DNA of 64,000 nucleotides, taken from contig JACJYD010000001.1 of the NCBI GenBank assembly GCA_020636275.1, forward strand, positions 1,936,001 to 2,000,000. The letters run 5' to 3'. The position numbers and the translations under genes were made by a program. Each line of letters opens with the position of its first letter. The stretch's first letter is position 1. Positions 36,201 to 43,352 of the stretch are shown here, in pieces. Source of the stretch: Lewinellaceae bacterium. Its GTDB lineage: Bacteria; Bacteroidota; Bacteroidia; Chitinophagales; Saprospiraceae. The notes beneath the pieces are model-generated. The model was not told the DNA's origin. It saw only the letters and a list, made by a program, of their open reading frames with translations, and did no database searches.

Positions 36201-38266
36201 CCCAGGTGGAGGTCCATTCTGACCTCGAAGAACCCCTGGCCGATGCCGGTCCGGAAGGTGTTATCAATTGCCAGGATACTTTACTGATCTTGAATGGTTC
36301 AGGGGAAGGTGGAGGTGATCCGCTTCTTTTTGCTTGGACAACTCTCGACGGTCTTATCCTTTCCGGAGAAGGCACCCCCCATCCCGTAGTCGGTTCGGAG
36401 GGGATCTACATGTTGACCGTCACAAATCAGACCAATGGATGCATAGCTGTCTCAGAGGTGGAAATTACTGAAGACCTGGATATCCCGATTTCAGATCCGG
36501 GACCCGGAGGCGTATTGAATTGTTATTTTCCACAGATCCAACTTAATGGAAGCAACTCTTCCATCGGACCTTTCATTTCTTATCAGTGGACAACCACCGG
36601 AGGGAATTTCCTCAGCGGGACCGACACCCCCAATCCGGTAGTGGATGGGGCGGGTAATTATCTGCTTACCGTGACCAATGAGGTCAACCATTGTATCGCA
36701 CAAAATGAGGTGCTGATATCGGAAGATGTTGAATTGCCGGATGCGGAAGCCGGTCTTGGAAACACCCTGACCTGTTCCCAAAGCTCGGTCGTCTTATCGG
36801 GCGAGGCCAGCCAGGGGAGTATTTTTGAATATACCTGGTCGACAGCTAATGGGAATATCGTTTCGGGCGAAACTATCCTTAATCCGCTAGTAAATGCTGG
36901 AGGTTTGTACGAATTGTTGGTGTTCAATACGGAAAATGGGTGCAGTTCGACCGATGAGGTTTGGATTGAAGATGGAATCTCCTATCCTATGGCAACGACG
37001 ATCGAGGTGGCGCCGATCACTTGTTTAGATCCGATAGTTGAACTGGATGGTACCGGTTCGGATACCGGTCCGAATTTCGTTTTTGAATGGACTACTTCGG
37101 GTGGGAACATACTTTCAGGTGAGAATACCCTGAATCCCCAGGTGGACCAGCCAGGGGGCTACCAACTTGAAGTGACCAATATCGACAATGATTGCTCTAG
37201 TATTGCGGAGGTCGTGGTATTGATTGATACAATTGCGCCCCAGGTCGATGCCGGTCCGGATCTGGTGTTTCCTTGTATGGAGGACATCGTCTACCTTCAG
37301 GGATCGGCGATTGCGGGAACGGGCAATCTTTCGAATCAATGGACCACCATCAATGGGCAGATCCTTTCCGGAAACCAAACCCTCCACCCTGCGATAACCA
37401 GCGCAGGGCTTTACCAACTTGCCGTTACCAATACGGACAATGGATGCAGCGCTTTTGACGAGGTAGAGGTGACCGGTAATACACCGGTTAACATGGAATA
37501 CCAGTTTGACCAACCGCCCTGTTTTGGAGATAGAGGCAGTATTCAAATCCTCGATGTGGAAGGAGGTATGCCTCCCTACCTTTATTCTATCGATGGGGGA
37601 GCGACCTTTCAATCTTCCACCGTTTTCACAGATTTAGGAGAGGGCACATATAGCATCGTAGTCCAGGATGCCCTGGGTTGTGAGACGGTTCCCGAAATAC
37701 AATTTATCCACTTGCCGGAACCCATTGTGATCGATCTGGGGTTGGATGTAACGCTTAAACTGGGGGAATCCTACCAGTTGCAGGCTTTGATTAATATTCC
37801 GGAATCGGAGATCGGCCAGATTGGCTGGACACCAGTGGCGGGTTTGAGTTGTACGGACTGCCTGGCCCCTCTGGTTACCCCCTTGACAACTACACTTTAC
37901 CGGATCGATGTCTTTACCGATAATGGATGTCAAAGTTCGGCGGCGATCCGAGTTGCCGTCGACAAGCGCCCTGCAATATACGTGCCCAACCTCTTTTCAC
38001 CGAATGGAGACGGAGAAAATGACCTGCTTTATATTTTCGCGAAAGACAAAACAGTGAAAAAGATCAATTCGTTTATGATATTCGATCGCTGGGGGGAGTC
38101 CGTATTTGAATATTACGGGTTTGAACCCAACAATCCGGCTTATGGTTGGGATGGATCCCATCGCGGAATACCAATGCCCCCTGCGGTATTTGTCTGGTTT
38201 GCCGAAATCGAATTCAACGATGGGCACACGGAAATCTTTGAAGGCGACGTAACCCTCGTCCGGTGA
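33209..38266 (+). CDS. Giant CHU_C adhesin, C-terminal part with 14 Ig-like repeats
   Basis: About 1685 residues opened by a GTG at 33209 that is not a credible start: coding continues in this frame from about 33182, directly after the poly-C tract, and there is no signal peptide. It contains a SprB-type repeat (APTCFGTSDGAI), then 14 repeats of about 85 residues with a shared pattern (ITC, LDGTGSSxGPNFxYxWTT, DGNILSG, VDxPGxYxLTVTNxxNGC), a second SprB-like module (PPCFGDRGSIQI), and a C-terminal CHU_C domain (VPNLFSPNGDGENDLLYIF to GDVTLVR). CHU_C is the type B T9SS signal of surface adhesins and gliding-associated proteins. A cell-surface adhesin similar in layout to SprB is inferred. It converges with the sigma-factor gene with a 9-nt gap. 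Confidence 0.85.
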   Translation: MTDGCGHAAGDQVSVTAVGIPSASISGSGTICAEGATGPVDLTISFTGSPLWAFVYSVNGVAQPPITTSDNPYTLTINSPGTYSLQSVVSTLGNCPGTVTGTVDITETTITPGLQTTAPTCFGTSDGAIATTVPGGADPLTFNWSNGSSDQNIDGLPAGTYTLTVSDSNGCEGTVTVSLNEPPELTASVANVQQIDCIHPTGSIFLSVSGGTPGYSYQWSPSGSGPNPAGLQEGTYTATITDDNGCSDSVSAILNSDLSPPLAMVASNNILGCMVSEVTLSGSGSSTGPNIAYQWGGPGILSGGTTLNPVVNQPGLYTLTVINTQNGCIETATVTVEQDITPPVAVGVSLPITCTDTVVMINGSGSSQGPNFTYQWNGPGIQSGASSLNPEVNVSGTYSLTVTNADNGCTASTNVVVGDQTQPPVAMGTSTPITCANPWAIIDGSGSSAGPNFSYLWTTTDGNIVSGATTMNPTVDLPGAYTLIVTNTLNGCISSATVQVEVDENVPVSNSGPDMEITCDESVITLDGTGSSSGPFSFLWTTADGNILSGEMTLTPHVNLPGEYVLSVTSLINGCVSTSSVEVTENLQLPDIDIHPPQEVNCSHPEITVDATNSTNQGDLSFTWTTPDGNILSGQGTLSIVVDQGGIYVLSIVNNQNGCLNTGSVSVSENLYLPELVIALPDTVTCISPQVVIDASASGQGPDFSYTWTTPNGNILSGENSLFPEVDAPGDYILTVLNTFNGCSSSAEVTVEQNVEYPQVDAGPGGELTCQLTTIELQGEVNGQTIQFVIDWTTETGNILNGAFTLTPEVDEPGSYILTVTDSLNGCFAVDTVEITQDANVPEAIVSPSNPFNCYFSTVTLDGTASTQGPNQVYTWSSPDGNFEGGIESLMPVVDLPGTYVLTISDTVNLCIANDTIHILPDTLTPELTVTDPELLTCYVPETALEAFANGLSNITVQWSTLDGNITGDDQGLVSSADQAGNYWLVVTNNENGCSTTTQVEVHSDLEEPLADAGPEGVINCQDTLLILNGSGEGGGDPLLFAWTTLDGLILSGEGTPHPVVGSEGIYMLTVTNQTNGCIAVSEVEITEDLDIPISDPGPGGVLNCYFPQIQLNGSNSSIGPFISYQWTTTGGNFLSGTDTPNPVVDGAGNYLLTVTNEVNHCIAQNEVLISEDVELPDAEAGLGNTLTCSQSSVVLSGEASQGSIFEYTWSTANGNIVSGETILNPLVNAGGLYELLVFNTENGCSSTDEVWIEDGISYPMATTIEVAPITCLDPIVELDGTGSDTGPNFVFEWTTSGGNILSGENTLNPQVDQPGGYQLEVTNIDNDCSSIAEVVVLIDTIAPQVDAGPDLVFPCMEDIVYLQGSAIAGTGNLSNQWTTINGQILSGNQTLHPAITSAGLYQLAVTNTDNGCSAFDEVEVTGNTPVNMEYQFDQPPCFGDRGSIQILDVEGGMPPYLYSIDGGATFQSSTVFTDLGEGTYSIVVQDALGCETVPEIQFIHLPEPIVIDLGLDVTLKLGESYQLQALINIPESEIGQIGWTPVAGLSCTDCLAPLVTPLTTTLYRIDVFTDNGCQSSAAIRVAVDKRPAIYVPNLFSPNGDGENDLLYIFAKDKTVKKINSFMIFDRWGESVFEYYGFEPNNPAYGWDGSHRGIPMPPAVFVWFAEIEFNDGHTEIFEGDVTLVR

Positions 38267-38275
38267 AAATTGCTT

Positions 38276-38785
38276 TTACTTCAGCATATACCTTTCCCTG
38301 ATCATTCTCCTCAACTTCTTTCTCGCAAAATAAATACGGCTTTTAACCGTACCTATGGGCAGATTCATTTTGTCAGCGATCTCCTGGTATTCATAGCCCT
38401 TGAAGTGCATTTCAAAGGGTATGCGCTGCGAGTCTTTCAGTTCGTGTAGTATATGGTGGAGTTCTTTTCGAAAGATGAGGGACTGCCCGTTATTTTGGAC
38501 GGCCTTTTTTGCCGCAAATTCCATATTGTTTTCCAGGGGTTTTTCCACTTTATTTCGTGTGCGGCGCTTTCTATATTCATTGATGAAATTATTGCGCATG
38601 ATGGTAGTGATCCATGCTTTGAAGTTAGTCCCCATCGAGAAACGGTCTTTGTTGGCATAGGCTCGGGTCAGGGTCTCCTGGTAGAGGTCTTTTGCATTTT
38701 CCCGGTCCTGCGTGAGTTTCATGGCAAATGCAAAAAGGGGGTCTTGTAATGGGTTACTTCGATTCATGAATTCACTTTTGGTCAT
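38276..38785 (-). CDS. ECF-family RNA polymerase sigma factor
   Basis: 169 residues. Sigma region 2 is seen from PLFAFAMKLTQDRENAKDLYQETL through FKAWITTIMRNNFINEYRKRR, and region 4 from LHELKDSQRIPFEMHFKGYEYQEIADKMNLPIGTVKSRI to a basic C-terminus. The layout is that of small ECF (SigW-like) sigma factors common in Bacteroidota. No anti-sigma gene is adjacent: upstream on this strand is a 380-bp gap, so its signal input is unknown. The gene ends 9 nt from the convergent adhesin gene and the two may share termination. Confidence 0.92.
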   Translation of the reverse strand: MTKSEFMNRSNPLQDPLFAFAMKLTQDRENAKDLYQETLTRAYANKDRFSMGTNFKAWITTIMRNNFINEYRKRRTRNKVEKPLENNMEFAAKKAVQNNGQSLIFRKELHHILHELKDSQRIPFEMHFKGYEYQEIADKMNLPIGTVKSRIYFARKKLRRMIRERYMLK

Positions 38786-38950
38786 GTAGTTGTTTTTTGA
38801 TTTAATGAATTTGCAATAAATTGATATTCAATAATATAAACGCTATTTGATTAGCAAAAGTTTTTCACAATTATTATTTTTTATTGAACACGCCGAGGTT
38901 TGGTCCGTTTTATCGGTGAATTGATTTTGAAATAGTAAACAAAAACTTGT

Positions 38951-39159
38951 ATGAATACTTCCAAATGGCTTTCTTTTTCACCCCCATCTACTTATCGAAA
39001 ATCGCTGGATGAGTTCTTTAATAACCGTTATCGAAAACTCCTCGGTTTCAAGGACGACTTTTCTCCGGCATTAAATGTCGCTCGGGTAAAAGAGAATTAA
39101 ATTATCCAGCTGCTTGCCCCCGGATGAAAAAGGAAGATTTAGAAAAACAAAAAAAATAA
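38951..39159 (+). pseudogene. Small heat-shock protein (Hsp20) relic
   Basis: An ATG at 38951 opens 49 codons reading SLDEFFNNRYRKLLGFKDDF then SPALNVARVKEN and a TAA. This resembles the start of a Bacteroidota Hsp20 (DEFFN, FKDF, PAVNVKE). Reading on one frame over gives ELNYPAACPRMKKEDLEKQ, close to the Hsp20 LAAPGMKKEDF segment, before a stop at 39157-39159, 4 nt upstream of the sod gene. The alpha-crystallin core is otherwise absent. I read it as a decayed hsp20 gene at the head of a stress cluster; a short real peptide from 38951-39100 is an alternative. Confidence 0.55.
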
Positions 39160-39163
39160 AATT

Positions 39164-39802
39164 ATGAAATTTCAATTGCCCCAATTACCGTATAGTTACG
39201 ATGCCCTTGAACCGTATTTTGATACAGAAACGATGCGCATCCATCACACCAAACACCACCAGGGCTATACGGACAAACTCAACAAAGCCATTGAAGGTAC
39301 GAAGTTAAGTAACGAGCCCATCGAACACATTCTTAGGGAAGTTTCCAAACATTCGATCAGCCTGCGGAATAACGCGGGGGGCTATTTCAACCACCGTTTA
39401 TTCTGGAATATCCTCTCCCCAAATGGGGGAGGGGAACCGGAGAAAGGGTCCGAAATTCAAAAGGCTATCGCCCAAAAATACAGTGACTTCGACAATTTTA
39501 AGAAATCCTTCAAGGAGATGGCGATGAACCGATTTGGGTCAGGTTGGGCCTGGTTCTCACTGTACGAACCAACCAATGATCTATTCATCAGTTCTACGCC
39601 AAATCAAGACAATCCCTTAATGGATGACTTGGTCGAATTTCCTGGAATTCCAGTTTTGGGATTGGATCTGTGGGAACATGCCTATTACCTCAAATTTCAA
39701 AACCGGCGTGCTGATTATATCGACGCGTTTTTCCAGCTAGTCGATTGGAAGACTGTTGAGCGAAATTTGGAAACTGCACGCCGCGTAGCATCGATGGCCT
39801 GA
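39164..39802 (+). CDS. sodA/sodB: Superoxide dismutase (Fe/Mn family)
   Basis: 212 residues, no signal peptide, so cytosolic. It converts superoxide to oxygen and hydrogen peroxide. Metal ligands are all present by alignment with E. coli SodA: His27 (MRIHHTKHHQGY), His77 (YFNHRLFW), Asp168 and His172 (LDLWEHAYY). The GSGWAW core motif is intact. The NGGGEP segment occurs in Mn-type and cambialistic enzymes; metal preference cannot be settled by eye. It stands 47 nt before the Dps start and downstream of the hsp20 relic, in a run of oxidative and general stress genes. Confidence 0.95.
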   Translation: MKFQLPQLPYSYDALEPYFDTETMRIHHTKHHQGYTDKLNKAIEGTKLSNEPIEHILREVSKHSISLRNNAGGYFNHRLFWNILSPNGGGEPEKGSEIQKAIAQKYSDFDNFKKSFKEMAMNRFGSGWAWFSLYEPTNDLFISSTPNQDNPLMDDLVEFPGIPVLGLDLWEHAYYLKFQNRRADYIDAFFQLVDWKTVERNLETARRVASMA

Positions 39803-39849
39803 AATAGGCATTTAGAGTACAATTAATTATTAAATTGAAAATCAAAATA

Positions 39850-40338
39850 ATGGACTACTTAGGAATCAATAAAAATCAATCTGTTAATACTGTAAAAGAA
39901 TTAAACCAACTGCTGGCAAATTATCAGGTTTACTATCAAAACCTGCGGAATTTTCACTGGAATGTGTCGGGCGAACACTTCTTCGACCTGCATGCCCAGT
40001 TTGAAGGACTCTACACCGATGCCCGCGCCAAGATCGACGCGATTGCGGAACGGATCTTGACGCTCAGGTATCGTCCCATGAGCAATTTAGCTTCCTATTT
40101 GCGCGAAGCACAGATTGAGGAAGCCGGTAAAGTCTCAGACGACCGGGAAATGGTACGGATCATCCTGGAAAATCACCGGGAGCTGATTGAACGTATGCGT
40201 AGCACCCTCATCGTTGCTGAAGAAGTTAAGGATGAAGGGACCATCGACATGATCGCTGGTTATCTGTCCGACCTGGAGAAGCGCTCCTGGATGCTGGATG
40301 CCTGGTACGCCCAAAAGTCTGAAAGGATAATGGCATAA
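39850..40338 (+). CDS. dps: Dps-family ferritin-like DNA-protection protein
   Basis: 162 residues from ATG 39850 (MDYLGIN); the frame extends to a TTG at 39835 but the ATG is preferred. The four-helix Dps fold is clear, with the ferroxidase motif NFHWNVSGEHFFDLHAQFE followed by LYTDARAKIDAIAERI, supplying the His, Asp and Glu ligands shared between subunits. Dps dodecamers oxidise Fe(II) with peroxide, mineralise iron and protect DNA. It pairs functionally with the superoxide dismutase upstream by consuming the peroxide produced. A strong hairpin follows the stop codon. Confidence 0.94.
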   Translation: MDYLGINKNQSVNTVKELNQLLANYQVYYQNLRNFHWNVSGEHFFDLHAQFEGLYTDARAKIDAIAERILTLRYRPMSNLASYLREAQIEEAGKVSDDREMVRIILENHRELIERMRSTLIVAEEVKDEGTIDMIAGYLSDLEKRSWMLDAWYAQKSERIMA

Positions 40339-40350
40339 TTCATTCTAATT

Positions 40351-40380
40351 GAGGGAAAGGCTGGTAAGAGCCTTTCCCTC
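40351..40380 (+). terminator. Rho-independent-type terminator after dps
   Basis: Perfect 12-bp stem GAGGGAAAGGCT / AGCCTTTCCCTC with a 6-nt loop (GGTAAG), starting 13 nt after the dps stop and followed by an A/T-rich stretch. Confidence 0.75.
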
Positions 40381-40399
40381 ATAATAAAAATAAAATAAA

Positions 40400-40732
40400 A
40401 TGATCGCCCATCGAACGCTTTCCGAAGCCATCGCACAATTGCGAAAAAGAGGATATGAGCACGATTTTAAATTTGAAAATGGTAAGCTCACCGATCTACA
40501 GACCAAGAAAAACTACGCTGCTGATGAACTCGAGATTATAGAATATCACCGTTTCGAAGGGCAAAGTAATCCTGGAGACATGTCTATTGTTTTTGCGATA
40601 TCCTGTGCTGACGGAAGCAAGGGATCCGTAGTAACATCCTACGGGACTTACCACGATTACGACCTTTTATCCTTTTTAAACCAGGTGCCGGTTGCCGATA
40701 AAACAAAGGTTGCCGGGGTCCTCCACAAATAA
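40400..40732 (+). CDS. Small conserved protein annotated in Bacteroidota as PRPP-synthetase-like
   Basis: 110 residues, cytosolic. The opening LSEAIAQLRKRGYEHDFKF and the later EIIEYHRFEGQSNPGDMSIVFAI match a small Bacteroidota family often labelled phosphoribosylpyrophosphate synthetase, although it is far too short for that enzyme and lacks its PRPP-binding motif. True function unknown. It begins 20 nt after the dps terminator and ends 17 nt before the universal stress protein, suggesting coexpression with stress genes. Confidence 0.75.
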   Translation: MIAHRTLSEAIAQLRKRGYEHDFKFENGKLTDLQTKKNYAADELEIIEYHRFEGQSNPGDMSIVFAISCADGSKGSVVTSYGTYHDYDLLSFLNQVPVADKTKVAGVLHK

Positions 40733-40749
40733 AAAGAAAATACAATACA

Positions 40750-41694
40750 ATGACATCCCTGCCAAAAGAAAAAACAGTCGCAAAAAAAACGATTACCCCA
40801 CTGGACGTCGATAACGTAACCATCGGAATGAAACTCGATGACGCAGATCATGCTGTGTTAAGAGCTTTTGAATTCATCAAACCCTTCCTGAAAGCCAAAA
40901 AGGTGTCCTGCCTTTACGTCGTGCCGGAAGTCAATCCGGTATTCCCGCTCCGGGCTATTTATCCGGAGACCCCGACCAGGCTGGACGATGAGTTGGAGGA
41001 GCAACTGATGGAAAAAATGGAAACCATGGTAAAACGAAATATCGGCTCCGGAGTTCTGGATCAGCTGGATCTGTCGATAAAATCGGGTCCACCGCTCGAT
41101 ACTCTTGCCAGTTTTGCACAGGAATCCGGTAGCGATCTGGTCTGTATCGGCAAACGTGCCCTGGAAGAAGAGCGCGTGATCAGTGCGATGAATGTCGTCC
41201 GAATGGTCGATGCCAATGTATTGGTCGCTCCCCAGCATTCCAAACCGGGCCTGAGTACCATCATGGTGCCTGTCGATTTTTCCGACCATTCTGTGCGAGC
41301 CCTTCAAACAGCCTTGGGATTTAAGCACGCATCGATTGATCCGGTCCGGATCATCGCGCTGCACATCCACCAGGTAGCCCCATTGTACTACCACGAACCC
41401 GGCTTTGTCCCCGTTCACCAAATTAGTGAATTAAACCAGGATTTCGAAGGGCAGCTCGACCAGTTTTTGTCGGAAAAGCTCCCCGGTTTTGAAGACGAGG
41501 TCGAACCTGTTTTGGTTGAAACCAATAAACCGGAAGTGGCGACGCAACTGTTGGCCGGCGCCCGCAAGGCCAGTGCTGACCTGATCATCATGGGATCGAA
41601 AGGCCATTCAAAATTGAAACAGATCTTTTTGGGGTCGACGACCGAATTGTTGTTGCGAAAAAACGATACCATTCCAGTGCTGGTTGTAAAATGA
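40750..41694 (+). CDS. Universal stress protein with two UspA domains
   Basis: 314 residues. Two UspA folds in tandem: the first (about 20-155) is divergent and ends at VDANVLVAPQ; the second (about 165-314) begins TIMVPVDFSDHSVRALQTAL and carries the nucleotide-binding pattern GSKGHSKLKQIFLGSTTE (GxxGx9GS/T) before IPVLVVK. Two-domain Usp proteins of this sort bind ATP in one domain and act in starvation, oxidative or low-oxygen survival. It sits 17 nt after the 110-residue gene and is followed by the tandem palindromic repeats, which may end the transcript. Confidence 0.92.
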   Translation: MTSLPKEKTVAKKTITPLDVDNVTIGMKLDDADHAVLRAFEFIKPFLKAKKVSCLYVVPEVNPVFPLRAIYPETPTRLDDELEEQLMEKMETMVKRNIGSGVLDQLDLSIKSGPPLDTLASFAQESGSDLVCIGKRALEEERVISAMNVVRMVDANVLVAPQHSKPGLSTIMVPVDFSDHSVRALQTALGFKHASIDPVRIIALHIHQVAPLYYHEPGFVPVHQISELNQDFEGQLDQFLSEKLPGFEDEVEPVLVETNKPEVATQLLAGARKASADLIIMGSKGHSKLKQIFLGSTTELLLRKNDTIPVLVVK

Positions 41695-41696
41695 CA

Positions 41697-41894
41697 TATA
41701 CTCAAGAACAAGTAATTTGACGGCCTGCTGCCATCAAATCACTTGGGACTAGTGCGGCCGCCAGCCGCACTAGTCCCCAAATCACTTCACTTTTATACTC
41801 AAGAAAAAATGATTTGACGGCTGGCGGCCGTCAAATCGCTTGGGACCATTGCGGCCGCCGGCCGCATTAGTCCCCAAATTACTTCACTTTTAGT
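41697..41894. repeat. Two tandem 97-bp palindromic repeats
   Basis: Unit 1 starts at 41697 and unit 2 at 41794, both with TATACTCAAGAA and ending near ACTTCACTTTTA. Each contains two adjacent stem-loops: one built on ATTTGACGGC/GCCGTCAAAT and one on GGGAC(T/C)A..GCGGCCG mirrored to ..AGTCCC. The first stem also occurs alone at 5271-5303 and a form of the second alone at 47312-47360. They separate the UspA gene from the coiled-coil gene. Likely roles are terminator or REP/MITE-like element. Confidence 0.8.
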
Positions 41895-41909
41895 AAAAAA
41901 ATTAAAATA

Positions 41910-42176
41910 ATGAACAGAACTGAATTTAAAGAAAAAGCAAAAGAGAACATTGATGACCTTTTTCAACAGCTTGACCAAATGGAACAAAAAGCTTTAGAAG
42001 TCAAAGGCGATGCAAAAGAAAAACTTCAAGAGAAAATAGCCCTGCTCCAGGAGCGCAAGAAGGATCTTCACGATCGATTCAAAAACCTGGAGAAGAGCAC
42101 CGACGAAAACTGGACGAAGGTAGTTAATGCCTTTACCAACGGGGTGGATGCGTTTAAAGAAACGCTCCAGCAATAA
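41910..42176 (+). CDS. Small coiled-coil protein
   Basis: 88 residues, highly charged, almost wholly helical, with a heptad-like run from NIDDLFQQLDQMEQKALEV to LLQERKKDLHDRF. No signal peptide or membrane segment. It resembles short stress-induced coiled-coil proteins found next to Usp and Dps genes, but I cannot name a family with certainty. It begins 16 nt after the tandem palindromic repeat. Confidence 0.7.
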   Translation: MNRTEFKEKAKENIDDLFQQLDQMEQKALEVKGDAKEKLQEKIALLQERKKDLHDRFKNLEKSTDENWTKVVNAFTNGVDAFKETLQQ

Positions 42177-42285
42177 TCTTTTTGCCTTTGAGCCCAAGTT
42201 CATTTAGCGACGTACAGGTTTTTTATCAGAAAACTTGACTATTTTAGTGCGCCGGGTCTCCCGGCTATGATAAAATGATAGTACC

Positions 42286-42780
42286 ATGAGAACGCTAAGC
42301 CTCTTCCTTTTCTCCGTCCTGTTTTTCCTTCCCAATTGCTCCGGGCAAAGCACAGACCAACTATACGACCCAACCGCCGACGCCAAAGCCGACATCGCTA
42401 AAGCCGTCGAAAAAGCGGCGAGCGAGGGCAAACACGTGTTCTTACAAATAGGCGGGAACTGGTGCAAATGGTGCAAATTATTTGATGAAAAGGTACGGTC
42501 CAATGACACTTTGCGGGTGGCGATGGAGGAAAATTACGTGGTTTATCATGTAAACTACAGCAAGGAGAACAAGAATGAAGAGGTCCTCGCATCGCTCGGA
42601 TACCCGCAGCGGTTTGGATTCCCGGTGTTTGTGATCCTGGATGGCAAAGGCAACCGGCTCCATACCCAGAATAGCGCTTATCTGGAGCAAGGACAAGGCC
42701 ATAGCACCCAAAAAGTACTGGAATTCCTGAACGCCTGGTCGCCCGCCGCGCTGGATTCGAAAAAATATGGGAATGATTAA
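42286..42780 (+). CDS. Exported thioredoxin-like protein (Thioredoxin_7 type)
   Basis: 164 residues. N-terminal signal sequence MRTLSLFLFSVLFFLPNC; the Cys at 18 may be a lipid-modified residue although the lipobox is weak. The mature domain has the active site GGNWCKWCKLFDEKV (Cys60, Cys63) and the cis-Pro in RFGFPVFVILDGKG, typical of the DUF255/Thioredoxin_7 group (DsbD-gamma-like). Expected to reduce or isomerise disulfides in the periplasm. Its stop codon lies at the edge of the very long hairpin 42779-42876, which probably ends its transcript. Confidence 0.85.
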   Translation: MRTLSLFLFSVLFFLPNCSGQSTDQLYDPTADAKADIAKAVEKAASEGKHVFLQIGGNWCKWCKLFDEKVRSNDTLRVAMEENYVVYHVNYSKENKNEEVLASLGYPQRFGFPVFVILDGKGNRLHTQNSAYLEQGQGHSTQKVLEFLNAWSPAALDSKKYGND

Positions 42781-42876
42781 CCGCTAAGGCGCTAAGGGCG
42801 CAAAGTCATCGAGCTTTTGCAATTTAGTTGGATTGCAAAAGCTCGATGACTTTGCGCCCTTAGCGCCTTAGCGGTT
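42779..42876. repeat. Hairpin with perfect 44-bp arms
   Basis: The left arm 42779-42822 (AACCGCTAAGGCGCTAAGGG...) is the exact reverse complement of the right arm 42833-42876, with a 10-nt loop TTTAGTTGGA. It starts on the last two bases of the thioredoxin-like stop codon and ends 21 nt before the next start. The CGCTAAGGCGCTAAGGGCGC phrase is a recurrent intergenic repeat in Bacteroidota. It would form an extremely stable terminator in either direction. Confidence 0.85.
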
Positions 42877-42897
42877 GAAATTTATGAAAAGGAACAT

Positions 42898-43338
42898 ATG
42901 CAAAGAAAACCCCTGAACATAGAGACCATCCAGGAGCTTTGGTCGCAAACCTACAACACGGACGGCAAGCCGGACTGGTCGCATATTTTTAAATATTACC
43001 ACCAGGACATCGTATTCCAGGACACGATACAGCGAATTGAAGGCATTGACGATTTCATGGCCATGTGCAATCGCCTGACCAAACGCACCCAACAGTTGAA
43101 CATGGAGATCGTATCCATCGCTCAAAACGGCAATGTGATCCTGTTTGACTGGATCATGACGATGATGTTCAAAAAGTACCCCAGTACACCGTTATATGGA
43201 TCTACAAAACTCGTCATCAGCGACGACGGATACATCCTCAACCAAAGGGATTATTATGACCTGTGGGGCGATATTTTCAATAATATCCCGCATTTCGGCA
43301 AAATGTACCGGCGCTTTTTGGTGAAAAAATTTGGATAA
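42898..43338 (+). CDS. SnoaL/NTF2-like protein
   Basis: 146 residues, cytosolic. The sequence has the cone-shaped NTF2/SnoaL pattern: IQELWSQTYN, WSHIFKYYHQDIVFQD, IEGIDDFMAMCNRL, then strands VILFDWIMTMMFKKYP and ILNQRDYYDLWG. Such proteins act as small isomerases, cyclases, dehydratases or binding subunits; no catalytic residues can be assigned here. It is 14 nt before an SDR gene and, after a gap, a CrtI-like oxidoreductase, an arrangement pointing to a small-molecule (perhaps isoprenoid or lipid) pathway. Confidence 0.8.
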   Translation: MQRKPLNIETIQELWSQTYNTDGKPDWSHIFKYYHQDIVFQDTIQRIEGIDDFMAMCNRLTKRTQQLNMEIVSIAQNGNVILFDWIMTMMFKKYPSTPLYGSTKLVISDDGYILNQRDYYDLWGDIFNNIPHFGKMYRRFLVKKFG

Positions 43339-43352
43339 AAACAGGGGCTTAC

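Noticed and set aside
41697..41894. CRISPR array
   Set aside because: Only two units, directly joined without spacers and internally palindromic; no cas genes.
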